DNA of 64,000 nt from Rhizohabitans arisaemae (GTDB lineage Bacteria > Actinomycetota > Actinomycetes > Streptosporangiales > Streptosporangiaceae): the NCBI RefSeq assembly GCF_025996515.1, contig NZ_BLRH01000055.1, positions 310,001 to 374,000 on the forward strand, written 5' to 3'. Below are positions 39,656-49,944 of this stretch, piece after piece (the stretch's first letter is position 1; every line of letters begins with the position of its first letter). Under the pieces are notes generated by a model. It saw only the letters and a program-made list of their open reading frames with translations. It made no database searches and was not told the origin of the DNA. Position numbers and translations under genes: made by a program.

Positions 39656-39721
39656 GGGTCCGCACTCCCGGATCCCCGGGGCGCCGCCCGCCGTTTCCCC
39701 GGAGACCTCCGGAACCCCGAC

Positions 39722-39745
39722 GTGTGGGGGCCGCCACCCCCACAC
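39722..39745 (+). terminator. Hairpin terminator after the FKBP gene
   Basis: GTGTGGGGG (39722-39730) pairs perfectly with CCCCCACAC (39737-39745), 66 nt after the FKBP stop. Confidence 0.65.
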
Positions 39746-39815
39746 TCCGGCGGGTCGCCGGATCCCCCCGGCACCCGGTTCCCCGTCCCCGCCGCTCGTG
39801 CGGGACGATGGAAAC

Positions 39816-41357
39816 GTGCTGCTCATCGACCTCGTCAGGACCTCCACCGCCGTCGCCGGCGAATCCTCGCGGCTGAGCAAGACCTCCCATCTGGCCGAAC
39901 TCCTCCGGAGCGCCGGAGACCAGGCCGCCCTCTGCATCTCCTACCTCGCGGGAGAGCTCCCGCAGCGCCAGATCGGGGTGGGCTGGGCCGCCCTGCGCGA
40001 GCTGCCCGCCCCCGCCGCCGAGCCCGGACTCACCCCGGCCGACGTCGACTCCTCCTTCGAGGCGATCAAGGCCGTCTCCGGTCCCGGCTCCCAGACCGCC
40101 AGGAGAACACTCCTGGCCGGGCTGTTCGGCGACGCCGTACCTGAGGAACAGGCCTTCCTGGTCCGGCTGCTCACCGGCGAACTCCGGCAGGGCGCCCTCG
40201 ACGGGGTGATGACCGACGCCGTCGCCGCGGCCTCCGGCGTCCCCGTCAAGGAGATCAGACGCGCCCTCACCCTCCACGGCTCGCTCCCCGCCGTCGGCGC
40301 CGTCGCGCTCTCCGCCGGGGTCGAGGGGCTGCGGGCGATCCGGCTGGAGCCGGGTCGCGGCCTGCGGCCGATGCTCGCCGCGAGCGCCGGGGACCTGGAC
40401 GCGGCCCTGTCCGGATCCCCGGGTGAGCGGGTCGCCCTCGAGTGGAAGATCGACGGGGTCCGGGTCCAGGCGCACCGCGCCGGCGAGCGGGTGACCGTCT
40501 TCACCCGTACCCTCGACGACATCACCGACCGCGTGCCCGAACTGGTGGCCACGGTGCGCGCCCTGCCGGTGCGCTCGGCCGTGCTCGACGGGGAGCTGAT
40601 CGCGCTGCGGGCCGACGGGCGCCCCCACCCCTTCCAGGTCACCTCCGCCCGGGTGGCCACCCGGACCGCCCCACCCGCCGAACAGGTCCCGTTGAGCGTG
40701 TTCTTCTTCGATCTCCTCCACCTGGACGGGCGGGACCTGCTCGACTCGCCCGCGGCCGAGCGCTGGGCCGAGCTGGCCGAGGCCGTACCGGAGCCGCTCC
40801 GAATCCCGCGCCTGGTCACCGCGGACCCCGAGGCCGCGCGGGAGTTCTTCCGCCAGGCCCTGGCCCACGGTCAGGAGGGCGTGATCGTCAAGTCCCTGTC
40901 GGCGCCCTACGCGGCGGGCCGCAGGGGCGCGGGGTGGATCAAGGTGAAGCCGCGGCACACGCTGGACCTGGTGGTCCTCGCCGCCGAGTGGGGGCACGGA
41001 CGGCGTCAGGGTTACCTGTCCAACCTTCACCTGGGCGCGCGGGATCCGGCGTCGGGTGGGTTCGTCATGCTCGGCAAGACGTTCAAGGGGCTCACCGACG
41101 CCCTTCTCACCTGGCAGACCGAGCGCTTCCTGGAACTCGCCGAGAGCCCCGCCGACGGGTGGACGGTGCGGGTCCGCCCCGAACTCGTGGTCGAGATCGC
41201 CTTCGACGGAGTCCAGACCAGCCCCCGGTACCCGGGCGGGATGGCGTTGCGCTTCGCGCGGGTGCTCCGGTACCGGCCGGACAAACGCCCCGAGGACGCC
41301 GACACCGTCGAGACGGTCCGGGAGATCCTCGCGGCGCAGGACCTCCCGGAGGCCTAG
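39816..41357 (+). CDS. ATP-dependent DNA ligase (LigB-type)
   Basis: A 513-residue ATP-dependent ligase sealing nicks through a lysyl-AMP intermediate. Start GTG 39816 ([11 protein letters not shown]) follows GATGGAA; the ORF could start at 39798. The N-terminal DNA-binding domain (about 1-190) is followed by motif I with the AMP-lysine in EWKIDGVR, motif [15 protein letters not shown], motif IV EGVIVKS, motif V GWIKVKP and a C-terminal OB fold. This is the stand-alone LigB architecture of actinomycetes, a repair ligase additional to the NAD-dependent LigA. Its stop overlaps that of the convergent Lrp gene. Confidence 0.93.
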   Translation: MLLIDLVRTSTAVAGESSRLSKTSHLAELLRSAGDQAALCISYLAGELPQRQIGVGWAALRELPAPAAEPGLTPADVDSSFEAIKAVSGPGSQTARRTLLAGLFGDAVPEEQAFLVRLLTGELRQGALDGVMTDAVAAASGVPVKEIRRALTLHGSLPAVGAVALSAGVEGLRAIRLEPGRGLRPMLAASAGDLDAALSGSPGERVALEWKIDGVRVQAHRAGERVTVFTRTLDDITDRVPELVATVRALPVRSAVLDGELIALRADGRPHPFQVTSARVATRTAPPAEQVPLSVFFFDLLHLDGRDLLDSPAAERWAELAEAVPEPLRIPRLVTADPEAAREFFRQALAHGQEGVIVKSLSAPYAAGRRGAGWIKVKPRHTLDLVVLAAEWGHGRRQGYLSNLHLGARDPASGGFVMLGKTFKGLTDALLTWQTERFLELAESPADGWTVRVRPELVVEIAFDGVQTSPRYPGGMALRFARVLRYRPDKRPEDADTVETVREILAAQDLPEA

Positions 41358-41803
41358 GGCAGCGCGGTGAGCGGGCGCCAGCCGAGCGGGGTCGACAGGA
41401 CCATGGTGCTGGAGGGCTGGCCGTACGGGGCGAGCCGGTCGATGAGGTCCTCGAAGGCCGTCATCGACGTCGTCGCGACTTCGAGCAGGCAGCACGCGTC
41501 GCCGGTCACCCGGTGCACCTGGAGGATCTCCGGCCAGGTCAGCACCTGTGGATCACGCAGGACGCACCGGTCGTTGTAGCAGGACATCCGGATGACGGAG
41601 ATCACCCTACGGCCGGTGCGCTCCAGGTTCACATGGACGTGATAACCCGTGATCACGCCTGACTCCTCCAGCCGCCGCACCCGTTCGGCGACGGCCGGAG
41701 CCGACATGTGGACCCGGCGGGCGAGCTCGCTGTAGGAGAGCCGGGCGTCCGCCTGGAGCTCCGCCAGCAGGGCCCAGTCAACCGCGTCAATCTGGCGTTC
41801 CAA
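41354..41803 (-). CDS. Lrp/AsnC-family transcriptional regulator
   Basis: A 149-residue feast/famine regulator: N-terminal helix-turn-helix ([28 protein letters not shown], about 18-46), then the RAM/AsnC effector domain. TTG 41803 with GGAG upstream is the best start. Regulators of this family bind amino acids and oligomerise. The 3' end overlaps the DNA ligase stop codon by 4 bp (CTAG shared). Targets are not evident. Confidence 0.9.
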   Translation of the reverse strand: MERQIDAVDWALLAELQADARLSYSELARRVHMSAPAVAERVRRLEESGVITGYHVHVNLERTGRRVISVIRMSCYNDRCVLRDPQVLTWPEILQVHRVTGDACCLLEVATTSMTAFEDLIDRLAPYGQPSSTMVLSTPLGWRPLTALP

Positions 41804-41963
41804 AGGTCACAGCTCCATTCGCCTTCTCCACGGCAGGTGTTCACCTTACTATCACCGTGGTTCAAGGCTCAGAATGCCGTTCCCCTTTCCATGCCCTCGA
41901 ATCCGAAACTCTTCGCAAAGCATGAAATATCGGTATGTGTCGCTCGGCGGTCGCCCGCGTGGC

Positions 41964-42914
41964 TCACCTGGCGAGCCGGAACTCGGAGGAGACCACGGTG
42001 ACCGGATAGTCGTTGGGGTTGACGATCTGAAAGTGGAGCCGGTCCGCCGGCACCAGGCGGTCGATCGTGTGGAGCGAGGTGTCCAGCGCCCGGCCGTGAC
42101 CGAGCCGGTCCTCACCGTGGATCTCGCTCACGAAACCCCGGTCGGCGGCGTGCCGGCTGAAACGCAGCCGGACCCGATCGCCCCGGCGCAGCCCGTCCAG
42201 GGTGGCCCTGGCCCACAGCACGTACTCCCCCGCGGCGCGCGGCACAACCGACGCCCCCTCGGCCTCGTGCAGGTCGTCCGGGTCGACGAACTCCACGGCG
42301 AACCGCACCGACTCCGCGGCCCCGGCGGCCACCGTCTGCCGTTCCCCCTCCCGGCTGCCGAGCACACACATCCGCTTGAGCGGCTGCTCCACGGCGGGCG
42401 GCTCCGGCTCGCCGCCGACGGGCATCCCGGCGCGCAGCCAGGTGTACAGCTCGTTTCCCGGGCAGTCGGTGGCGAGGTGGTCCCGGTGGCCGTTCACCCG
42501 CCTGCGGGCCCCCTTCGCCCACAGGTGCTCGACGGCGGCCTTGATCCCGCTCTTCATCTCGGGCGTGGCCTTGTCGCCCTGACCCATGATCGCGCAGACC
42601 GCGTACCACCCGTCGTTTCCGGTGTTGGTGCCGTTCGCGGCGGTACGGCGGCCGATCCAGCGGCCCTCGTAGACGAAGCCGTGCCGGCACACCAGCGCCG
42701 TGTAGGCGACGTCCGCCCAGCCGCGCCGGTCGATGTGGAACCGCTGGATGCCGCGGACCCGGTCGTCGCACACGTCGTGGGCGTACTCGCCGAGCTTGGA
42801 GCCCTCCCAGTGGATCGAGACCCCGCCCTGTGCGGGTGTGATGTTCCGGGAGGCCGGGGAGACGAGGGGACGGGCACCCCAGTCCCGTCTCGACACGAAC
42901 TTCATTTCCGGCAT
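41964..42914 (-). CDS. PGRP-type N-acetylmuramoyl-L-alanine amidase without signal peptide
   Basis: A 316-residue protein. Residues 1-165 form a peptidoglycan-recognition (amidase-2-like) domain starting FVSRRDWGARP, with zinc ligands His35, His143 and Cys151 (NGHRDHLATDC). The rest is a beta-rich domain of unknown type. It has no signal peptide and begins directly at the domain (RBS GGGAGG before ATG 42914), as in phage endolysins or self-amidases, so it would need a holin or other export. Function: cleavage of the lactyl-Ala bond of peptidoglycan. Confidence 0.85.
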   Translation of the reverse strand: MPEMKFVSRRDWGARPLVSPASRNITPAQGGVSIHWEGSKLGEYAHDVCDDRVRGIQRFHIDRRGWADVAYTALVCRHGFVYEGRWIGRRTAANGTNTGNDGWYAVCAIMGQGDKATPEMKSGIKAAVEHLWAKGARRRVNGHRDHLATDCPGNELYTWLRAGMPVGGEPEPPAVEQPLKRMCVLGSREGERQTVAAGAAESVRFAVEFVDPDDLHEAEGASVVPRAAGEYVLWARATLDGLRRGDRVRLRFSRHAADRGFVSEIHGEDRLGHGRALDTSLHTIDRLVPADRLHFQIVNPNDYPVTVVSSEFRLAR

Positions 42915-43323
42915 GAGACCTCCCGCGAACTGGTTGCATGCCGAAGGCTAGACCACAGGCCCTCCGATTTCCCGAGTGTTGTCGCGGAAGTCGCGTGATC
43001 GAGAGCCCGAATCCACCGGATCGTTCCGGGTCGCCGTCCGCATGATCCGTACGGCGCATACCCGCTGTCCTCGGGGAAAACCCGCGAAGCCCGTGGTTCC
43101 CCACCCCGCCGCCGGCCGGATCGGACGGCGCGGCGCCGCGGCGCTTTGGAAACCCGGGTGACGTTCGGCGGGAGCTCACCGGACGCGGCTCCGTGACCTT
43201 ACGACGCGCGGACTTTCAGGCGCACCCCGGCGAAGCCCGTACACCTCTCCGCCGGACGTCGGCCGCGACATCCCGCGCCCGGAACCCGTCACGTGAGCCG
43301 TACGGCGCCCGCGGGCCGTTCCG
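42915..43323. other. Intergenic, nothing recognised
   Basis: 409 bp upstream of the amidase gene and downstream of the DUF1707 gene, GC-rich, no ORF with a ribosome binding site and no notable inverted repeat. Confidence 0.5.
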
Positions 43324-43917
43324 CTATTTGATCATGCGGAGGGTGAGCGGATAGCGGAAGCCCCCGTCGCCCAGCGCGGCCAGGCCGCCCACGAGTGAGA
43401 GGACGAACCACGCGACCCAGACAAAGGGGAGCAGCAGGATGCCGACCACCGTGAACGGCAGCGCGATGGTCGCGATCAGCACGGTGAGCTGGAAGTTCAG
43501 TGCCTCCACCGCGTGCCGCCGGATGTACGGCGAGCGCCTGCCCCCGGCCAGCATCATGATCAACGGGCCGACGAAGAGGAGACCGCCCAGCGGAAGCAGG
43601 TGCCCGGCCGCCGCGCCGAGCCGCTCCTTGCCGACGGGCATCGGCGGGTTCCGCGACGCGAACGGATCCGCCCCGGACGGGACCTGGTCCGGCAGGTCCG
43701 CCAGGAGGGGGGCGATGTCGGCACGGGTGACCGCCGCCATCGCCGCGTCCAGCCGCAGGTCGAACTCGACCTTGTCCAGAGTGCCCCGCTCATACGCCGT
43801 CTTGAGCCGCTCGACGACGCCTTCGCGCTCGGCGTCCCCCACCCGCAGATGGCCGAGCTCCCCATCGGAAGCGCCGTACCGGCGCGACCTGGTCGTCAAG
43901 GAGTCACCCCACGTCAT
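43324..43917 (-). CDS. DUF1707/DUF4870 membrane protein
   Basis: A 197-residue protein. Start ATG 43917 (MTWGDSLTTRSRRYG) follows GGGAAGGA; ATG 43947 has no site. Residues 20-75 are a DUF1707 SHOCT-like motif (LRVGDAEREGVVERLKTAYERGTLDKVEF...), thought to aid protein contact or oligomerisation; residues 100-190 are DUF4870 with three membrane helices. Function unknown; the pairing is common in actinomycetes. Confidence 0.8.
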   Translation of the reverse strand: MTWGDSLTTRSRRYGASDGELGHLRVGDAEREGVVERLKTAYERGTLDKVEFDLRLDAAMAAVTRADIAPLLADLPDQVPSGADPFASRNPPMPVGKERLGAAAGHLLPLGGLLFVGPLIMMLAGGRRSPYIRRHAVEALNFQLTVLIATIALPFTVVGILLLPFVWVAWFVLSLVGGLAALGDGGFRYPLTLRMIK

Positions 43918-44045
43918 CGAGATCTTCCTTCCCTCGCCGTCCTCCATTGCCGATACTGGCTTGTCTCAGGGTTCGGCGCATCGGGTATCCCCCTGATCGA
44001 TCCCTGAGACCGACACCCGACCGATCGGGGAGGTATACAAGGACC

Positions 44046-44390
44046 ATGGGATGGCGGGATCGCTACGGCCTCAAACGGCTCCGTGGCCCACGGAAGGCGA
44101 AGTTCGACCGTAAGGCCAACGACACAGACATCGAGGCATTGATCGCATTCGCGAAGTCCAGGATCGGAGTGGAGTTCTACGTCGAACCCGAGACGTTCGC
44201 CACAGACACGACGGCGGTGGCCGTCGCCCGCGACGGAGAGTGGACCCGGCGACGGGTCGGTTCCCCCAAGGTGATCGCCAAGGTCGCCAAGGATCTGGCG
44301 CTCCCCGTCTACGACGTACAGATCACCGGATACCCGGCGAGCATGCGCGCCTACAACGAGCGTCGCAAACAAGACAACCAGTCTCTCTGA
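44046..44390 (+). CDS. Conserved-looking small protein of unknown function
   Basis: A 114-residue protein starting at ATG 44046 (MGWRDRYGLKR), preceded by GGGGAGG. It has a basic N-terminus, a central alpha/beta region with FYVEPETFATDTTAVAVARDGEWTRR and a basic tail. No motif identifies a function; codon use is as in neighbours, so I regard it as real. Confidence 0.7.
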   Translation: MGWRDRYGLKRLRGPRKAKFDRKANDTDIEALIAFAKSRIGVEFYVEPETFATDTTAVAVARDGEWTRRRVGSPKVIAKVAKDLALPVYDVQITGYPASMRAYNERRKQDNQSL

Positions 44391-45076
44391 CCCAGTCCCC
44401 TCCGTGATCGCCTGGCGAATCCGGCGCACACCCCGGCGAGGTCGTCCCCCGGCCGCGCCGCCCCGGCCCAAGTCCTCCCGGAGGGGCCCTGACACCGGAC
44501 CCGGCCGCCGTCGTTTCCGCGGCCGACGCGCCACATCCCTCATGTGCCGCGGTTCCAGGCCCACCTCCGGCTCCGCCGGGACTCGACGGCCCGGGGAGCC
44601 GGTACGGCAGGCCCTGGCTCGGTTTCCCCCGCGCGGACTCCGCCCACCCGGAGCCGCAGGCCTTTGTCAAGCGGGTGCGCCGCCCTCCCGGCTTCCCCCG
44701 GTCTTCGTGGGCCGGCTCCGACCGAGATCGACACCGCCGTCGCGCGGATCCGGGCCGGTGAACCAATCCCCTTTCCCGCTCTTCGCCCCAGCCGGGCCGA
44801 TCCGGAAGGTGTCGATCCACAGGGGCTTGGGATCGGGGTTCCCGGCCCCGGCGGTCCGGTTCGCCGCGGCACTCGACCAGGCCGCCCTCCTCGGTCCCCG
44901 TGCGATGTCGTCGTTTGACGGATGGGTGCGTTCCGACCGCTACGGCATGATCTCTCCTGGTCGCCGACCTCCGTGGAGCCGGGTTTTCCACAGGCAGGCA
45001 CAACCGTGACGGCGACTATCCCCAGAACGCCGTTCGGTTCTCCGGGGCCGAGCCCGTTCCGGCATCCTCCCGTGTC
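44391..45076. other. Intergenic, nothing recognised
   Basis: 686 bp, the longest gap without a feature. Both strands have open frames from GC bias, but none has a ribosome binding site together with plausible composition. Nothing else stands out. Confidence 0.5.
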
Positions 45077-46144
45077 ATGAGACTCTCCTCGCAGATCGAC
45101 GTCCTCGCCGCCATCCCCTACCTCATCGGGTTCTATCCCGAGAACAGCCTCGTGATCGTCGCCATCGCCGGGGACCCCTCCGGTGGGGAGCTCCAGCTCA
45201 CCGCGCGAGGCGACCTCCCGCTCCCCGGCGACTGGTGGGAGCCGGTGCTGCGGGTGCTGGAGCGCGAGAAGATCACCCAGGTGATGCTGGTGGGGTACGG
45301 GCCGGGCCCGTCGGTGACCCCGGTGGTCGAGGACGCCCTGGCGCGGATACCGGTCCCGGTCGTCGAGGCCCTCCGGGTGGAATCCGACCGCTACTGGTCC
45401 TACCTCTGCGCCAATCCTTCCTGCTGCTCCCCGGAAGGCATGCCGTTCGACCCGGCGGCGAGCGCCGTGCCCGCGGAGGCCACGCTCGCCGGGATGGTCG
45501 CCATGCCCGACCGGGCCGCGCTGGAGCGCTCCATCGCCCCGTTCGGCGGTCTGACCCGGCTCTCCATGCGGCAGGCGACCGATCGCGCGGTGGCCGCGGT
45601 GCGGGAGCGGCTCGGCGGCCGCCCGTCCCCCCGCCGGACGACGGAGTTCGTCGACGAGGGGCTCGCCCGGCTGCGCGCGGCGGTCGACCTCTACCGGGAC
45701 GGGGGCAGGCTCGACCACGACACCGCCGCGCGGCTCGGGCTGGACCTCCTCGTCGTGCGCATCCGCGACGACGCGTGGGTGCGGATCGACGACGGGTCCC
45801 GCAAGGCGCACACCGCGCTGTGGACGGATCTCACGCGCAGACTCGAGGAGCCGTTCCTCGCCGCGCCGACGTCCCTGCTCGCCGTGACCGTCTGGGGTGA
45901 AGGGGCCTGCACACTCGCCGGGATCGCGGTCGACCGCGCGCTCACCGCGGATCCGACCTACTCCATGGCCCACCTGCTCCTGCACGGCCTGCGGAACTTC
46001 GTGACCCCCAGGCTCATCCGGACCGGCTTCGGCGGCCCGGAGCACCTGGCCGCGGAGATGGGCCCGCCGTCCCCGCACTGGCTGGCCCCGCTCCTGATCC
46101 GCCTGGTGGACTACCGCGCCGACGACCGGCGACCGGCGGTGTGA
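45077..46144 (+). CDS. DUF4192 domain protein
   Basis: A 355-residue protein starting MRLSSQIDVLAAIPYLIGFYPENSLVIV, the defining N-terminus of DUF4192, followed by an alpha/beta core and helical C-terminal half. The family is confined mostly to actinobacteria and has no known function. No membrane segments or signal peptide. It is monocistronic and converges with the EI24 gene. Confidence 0.85.
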   Translation: MRLSSQIDVLAAIPYLIGFYPENSLVIVAIAGDPSGGELQLTARGDLPLPGDWWEPVLRVLEREKITQVMLVGYGPGPSVTPVVEDALARIPVPVVEALRVESDRYWSYLCANPSCCSPEGMPFDPAASAVPAEATLAGMVAMPDRAALERSIAPFGGLTRLSMRQATDRAVAAVRERLGGRPSPRRTTEFVDEGLARLRAAVDLYRDGGRLDHDTAARLGLDLLVVRIRDDAWVRIDDGSRKAHTALWTDLTRRLEEPFLAAPTSLLAVTVWGEGACTLAGIAVDRALTADPTYSMAHLLLHGLRNFVTPRLIRTGFGGPEHLAAEMGPPSPHWLAPLLIRLVDYRADDRRPAV

Positions 46145-46194
46145 CGCGGCCGGCTCCGCCGCCCCGGCCACGTCGCACCGGCGGGGCGCCGGCC

Positions 46195-46974
46195 TCAGCG
46201 CGGCCCGTTCGGCCCCGGCTGATAGGGCTGATACGGCAGAGGCGCGGTGATCCTGCGGACGAGCATCGTGGCCCCGGCGACGGCGCCGGGCATGGCGAGC
46301 ACCGCGAGGAACGGGATGAGGAAGACGAGGAACATCGCGGTGCCGAACCCCACGGCCAACGCCTTGTGGGCCCGGAGCAGAGCGAAGCGCTGCTTGCGCA
46401 GGATCCCCCGTCGTTCGAACGCCACCGAGCTCATCTCGACGGTCAGGAAGAACCCCGAGACCATGGCGCCCAGCACCGGGATCACGGTCTGGCCGATCAC
46501 CGGGATGAACCCGAGGAAGAACAGCGGGACGGTGAAGACGAGAACCCAGCCAAGGGTGATCAGGCTGTCCCGGATCGACCGCCCGATCGACCGCAGGAGC
46601 GAGACTTCGGGTCCGTGGACCACGCCGCCGAGGTCCTCGTCGACCTGCTCGGACAGCTTCTCGTAGAAAGGCTCACCGATGATCAGTGTGACGGCGACGA
46701 AGGTGAACACCGCGATCGCCAGCCCCGCACCGACGAGCAGGACGCCGACGGCGATGCGCACCGTGTTCCGCCATCCCTCCGCCCAGGAGTCCGCGAAGGG
46801 GGTGAACGTCTCGGCCAGACCGCCGACGTTCAGAATGAGAAAGGCGAACGCGGCGACGTACAGCGCGAAGGCGATCAAAGCGGGGATCAGCCCGAAGAGC
46901 CAGCGCCCCGGGTGCCGGGCGACCCAACCGATCCCCCGGAAGAACAAGGCTACGCCGTGAAAAAGGCTAGACAT
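46195..46974 (-). CDS. EI24 (CysZ-like) membrane protein
   Basis: A 259-residue protein with about six membrane helices and the EI24/CysZ pattern (HPGRWLFGLIPALIAFALY at the N-terminus). ATG 46974 is chosen (MSSLFHGVALFFRG); the frame to 47025 overlaps the Maf gene. Members in proteobacteria (CysZ) transport sulfate; in actinomycetes the role is unknown. It follows Maf by 11 bp in an operon. Confidence 0.8.
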   Translation of the reverse strand: MSSLFHGVALFFRGIGWVARHPGRWLFGLIPALIAFALYVAAFAFLILNVGGLAETFTPFADSWAEGWRNTVRIAVGVLLVGAGLAIAVFTFVAVTLIIGEPFYEKLSEQVDEDLGGVVHGPEVSLLRSIGRSIRDSLITLGWVLVFTVPLFFLGFIPVIGQTVIPVLGAMVSGFFLTVEMSSVAFERRGILRKQRFALLRAHKALAVGFGTAMFLVFLIPFLAVLAMPGAVAGATMLVRRITAPLPYQPYQPGPNGPR

Positions 46975-46985
46975 ATAGTGCGATC

Positions 46986-47603
46986 TTAGTCGGGAACGTC
47001 GGTCCTGCGACTGCGTACGGCCCACAGATCGGTGACGTCGACGTCGAGTTCGGCGAGGAGCCGCCGGACCAGCGGGAGTGAGATGCCGAGAACGTTCCCG
47101 TGGTCCCCCTCGATCCCCTCGACGAACCAGCCGCCGAGGTCGCTGATCGTGAACGCGCCCGCCACCCGCAACGGCTCGCCCGAGGCGACGTACGCGTCGA
47201 TCTGGGCGTCGCTCGGGGACCCGAACCGCACCGTCGTGGACCCGACCCCGACGGCCTCACGGCCGCTCGCCGCATCGATCACGCAGTGACCCGTCAGCAG
47301 TGTGCCGGTCCGGCCGCGCATCGAGATCCACCGCTCGCGCGCCTCCTGCGGGGTCGCGGGCTTGCCGTAGGTCTGCCCGTCCAGGTCGAGGACCGAATCG
47401 CAGCCGATCACCAGACCGCGGGAGAGCGTACCGGCGACGACGGCCGCCTTCGCCTTGGCGAGCAGAAGGCAGAGCCGCTCGGAGGATTCCGCGACCACGG
47501 CCTCCTCGTCCACCCCACTGACGATCACCTTGGGGTCGAGGCCCGCGCTACGGAGCAGCGCCAGCCTGGCGGGGGATGCGGAGGCCAAAATGATCTCTGT
47601 CAT
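46986..47603 (-). CDS. maf: Maf nucleoside-triphosphate pyrophosphatase
   Basis: A 205-residue Maf protein that hydrolyses dTTP/UTP or modified nucleotides to monophosphates. Family landmarks: [17 protein letters not shown] at the N-terminus, VIGCDSVL with the metal aspartate, and the [12 protein letters not shown] and [23 protein letters not shown] segments. Start ATG 47603 lies 8 nt after a -10 element, so the mRNA may be leaderless. Confidence 0.92.
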   Translation of the reverse strand: MTEIILASASPARLALLRSAGLDPKVIVSGVDEEAVVAESSERLCLLLAKAKAAVVAGTLSRGLVIGCDSVLDLDGQTYGKPATPQEARERWISMRGRTGTLLTGHCVIDAASGREAVGVGSTTVRFGSPSDAQIDAYVASGEPLRVAGAFTISDLGGWFVEGIEGDHGNVLGISLPLVRRLLAELDVDVTDLWAVRSRRTDVPD

Positions 47604-47611
47604 GCCTATCG

Positions 47612-47617
47612 AGTCTA
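47612..47617 (-). promoter_or_regulatory. -10 element of the maf promoter (probably leaderless)
   Basis: TAGACT-cgataggc-ATG on the minus strand, nearly the same as the guaB1 promoter TAGGCT-cgataagt-GTG. Confidence 0.55.
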
Positions 47618-47683
47618 GGGCCCGCCTCAAAGCCCCGGAGAACGCCCGGACGGACGCCCGAGACCCCGACGGCCGGATGCGGA

Positions 47684-49480
47684 TCAGAGTACCTGGATCG
47701 CCAGCAGGCAGACGTCGTCCTCGACGCTGCCGGGACGCAGACGGTTGAGCAGCGTGTCCACCCCCGGTTTCCCGTCCTGCGCGGCCGAGGTCTCGGCGGC
47801 CCGCAGCAGCGCCGCCACACCTTCCTCCAGGCTGTGACCACGCCGTTCGATCACCCCGTCGGTGTAGAGCAGCAGCAGGTCCCCGGGTTTCAGCATCGTC
47901 GTGTTGAGCGGGTACTCGGCGAACTCGACCGCCCCGAGCAGCGGCCCCGGCGCGTGCCCCAGCAGCCGGGCCACCCCGTCGCGGACCAGAATCGGGGCGG
48001 GGTGCCCGGCCGAGGTCCAGGAGAGCGTCCGATCGTCGGGCGAGAAGTGGCCGAGCACGGCGGTGCCCGTGCTCGTGATCGCCGCCCCGTCGTGGAGGAT
48101 CAGCTCATTGAGCCAGCTCGCCAGCCGATCCGCGTCGGCGCCGGTGTACGCGAGCCCGATGAGCCCGGTGCTCATCTGGGCCATCAGCGTGGTGGCGGTG
48201 AAGCCGTGGCCCATGGCGTCACCGACGGCGAGCAGCACCCGGCCGTCGGGCATGAGCCTGGCCGCGTACCAGTCGCCGCCGATCCGGGCGGTCTCCCCGG
48301 CCGGGAAGTAGTGCACGGCGACCACCAGGCCCGGCGGGGTGAGCAGTCCCTTGTGCAGCGGGAGGATCGCGTCCTGGAGCTCGCGGGCGATCCGGTGCTC
48401 CTCCTCGGCCCGCCGGCGCTGCCATTTCGCCTGTTCCCGGGCGATGGCCAGATCCTGATCCCGGCGCCGCAGGTCCGTGAGGTCCTGCGCGAGGGCCCTG
48501 ATCGCGATGGGGTGTCCCTCCCCGTCGAGTACCGGCTCGCTCACCAGCCGCAGGTGGCGGATGCCGTGTCTGCTCCGGATCCGGAGCTCGCCGTCGACGG
48601 CGAGGTGGTGGTGGAGCAGGGTCCGCACCTGGGACTCCAGCGCCGGAAGGTCCTCGGCGAGGACGATCGCGGGGAGCGCCTCCAGCGGAGCCGGCCCCTC
48701 CTGCGGGGCCCGTCCGAAAATGTCGTACATCTGGCGGGTCCAGGTGACCCGTCCGGTCGCCAGGTTCCACTCCCCCCAGCCGAGCCGGGCGACCCGCTGA
48801 GCCCCTTCCCAGCCGGCCACCAGCAGGTCCTCGTCGTGGGTGCGCCAGGAGACGATCAGCCCGTCCCCGGCGCGGACGGCTCGGACGCTGACGCACGCGG
48901 GCCAGAGCGCCTGGTCACGGACCTCCACGTACTCCACCCCGTCCCGGACCAGCGGCGTCCCCGTCTCCAGGGTGGCGGTGTAGTCGTCGAAGAAGCCCGA
49001 GCTCAGCACCCCCGGGGACAGGCGGAGCAGGCGACGGCCGATCAGGGCCGGCGCGCGGCGTCCGGTGACGTCCCGGGCCCGGTCGTTCGCCGCGGCCAGG
49101 TAGAAGTCGACGACCCTGTCCCGCTCGTCCCGGATCGGGGTGAGGTAAACCGCCGAGACGTGGACGACCTCGAGGGCGGAGACCACCCAGGAGGGCATGT
49201 CGAGGTCGGGTGACCGGCTCTCGTCTGCGGGTTCCGCGGACGCGATCACCTCTTCCGCGACGTCCTCGACCGCCCGCCCGCTCTCCTCCGCCATCCGCCA
49301 CAGCCGGTCCGAGGCCTCCTCCGGCGGGCATCCGCACCGCTCGGCGAGGACGGCTCTGGCCTCCTCGACGACGGCCAGGTTCCGCATCCCGAGGCGGAGC
49401 CGGGTGAGCTCACCGTGGATCCGATCGGCGATCTCAGCCCGTCGATCCTTGGTGGTATGTCGCGACAAGTGGCTTTCCAT
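47684..49480 (-). CDS. ANTAR-PAS-SpoIIE (PP2C) phosphatase
   Basis: A 598-residue signalling protein. Residues about 25-85 form an ANTAR domain ([24 protein letters not shown]...), an RNA-binding antitermination module; residues about 95-215 and 225-340 are two PAS sensor domains; a coiled segment ([18 protein letters not shown]) leads to a SpoIIE-type PP2C phosphatase ([28 protein letters not shown]) that would dephosphorylate an anti-sigma antagonist. The GGAGG is only 1 nt from ATG 49480, so TTG 49468 may be the true start. Confidence 0.85.
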   Translation of the reverse strand: MESHLSRHTTKDRRAEIADRIHGELTRLRLGMRNLAVVEEARAVLAERCGCPPEEASDRLWRMAEESGRAVEDVAEEVIASAEPADESRSPDLDMPSWVVSALEVVHVSAVYLTPIRDERDRVVDFYLAAANDRARDVTGRRAPALIGRRLLRLSPGVLSSGFFDDYTATLETGTPLVRDGVEYVEVRDQALWPACVSVRAVRAGDGLIVSWRTHDEDLLVAGWEGAQRVARLGWGEWNLATGRVTWTRQMYDIFGRAPQEGPAPLEALPAIVLAEDLPALESQVRTLLHHHLAVDGELRIRSRHGIRHLRLVSEPVLDGEGHPIAIRALAQDLTDLRRRDQDLAIAREQAKWQRRRAEEEHRIARELQDAILPLHKGLLTPPGLVVAVHYFPAGETARIGGDWYAARLMPDGRVLLAVGDAMGHGFTATTLMAQMSTGLIGLAYTGADADRLASWLNELILHDGAAITSTGTAVLGHFSPDDRTLSWTSAGHPAPILVRDGVARLLGHAPGPLLGAVEFAEYPLNTTMLKPGDLLLLYTDGVIERRGHSLEEGVAALLRAAETSAAQDGKPGVDTLLNRLRPGSVEDDVCLLAIQVL

Positions 49481-49944
49481 TCCTCCGATTACTGTTTCAT
49501 CCTATACAGCCACTTAAATCACTATCTGGATGCAATTAGTCTGATTATTCAGGACAAAATTTCAGTAAGGACGGGGAACATGAGCATCCCGCGCACCGAG
49601 CGGATACGGAGCGGCGTTTCCACTCGCGCCACCACAGCCGCCGGCCATGCCCCCGGGTCCACCGGCGCCCGCGCGCCGACGCAAGACCAGCCGGTACGGC
49701 AGGCCGCCTTTCACACCGGTCCGCTCCTCACCGGTCCCCACCCTCGGCGTCGACAGGTCCGGACGGTATGTCGAGTACGGGAGAGACCTCCCGCCGGGAT
49801 GGGAACACCTGTACGACCAGGGTGGGCGGGCAAAGGCCATCGGCCCCGGAAAAGATCCGCAGTGACCCCGATGTCCGCGCGTGGGGAAAACGTCGGAGGA
49901 GCCGCGTACAGTCAATCCACCATGTATGACGGCGAGCGGCGGGC
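49481..49944. other. Intergenic with an A+T-rich segment
   Basis: 49486-49570 is far richer in A+T than the rest of the window and probably holds the phosphatase promoter. A frame at 49580-49948 has an RBS-like AGGACGGGG and overlaps the next start by ATGA, but its composition is not protein-like; I did not call it. Confidence 0.5.
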
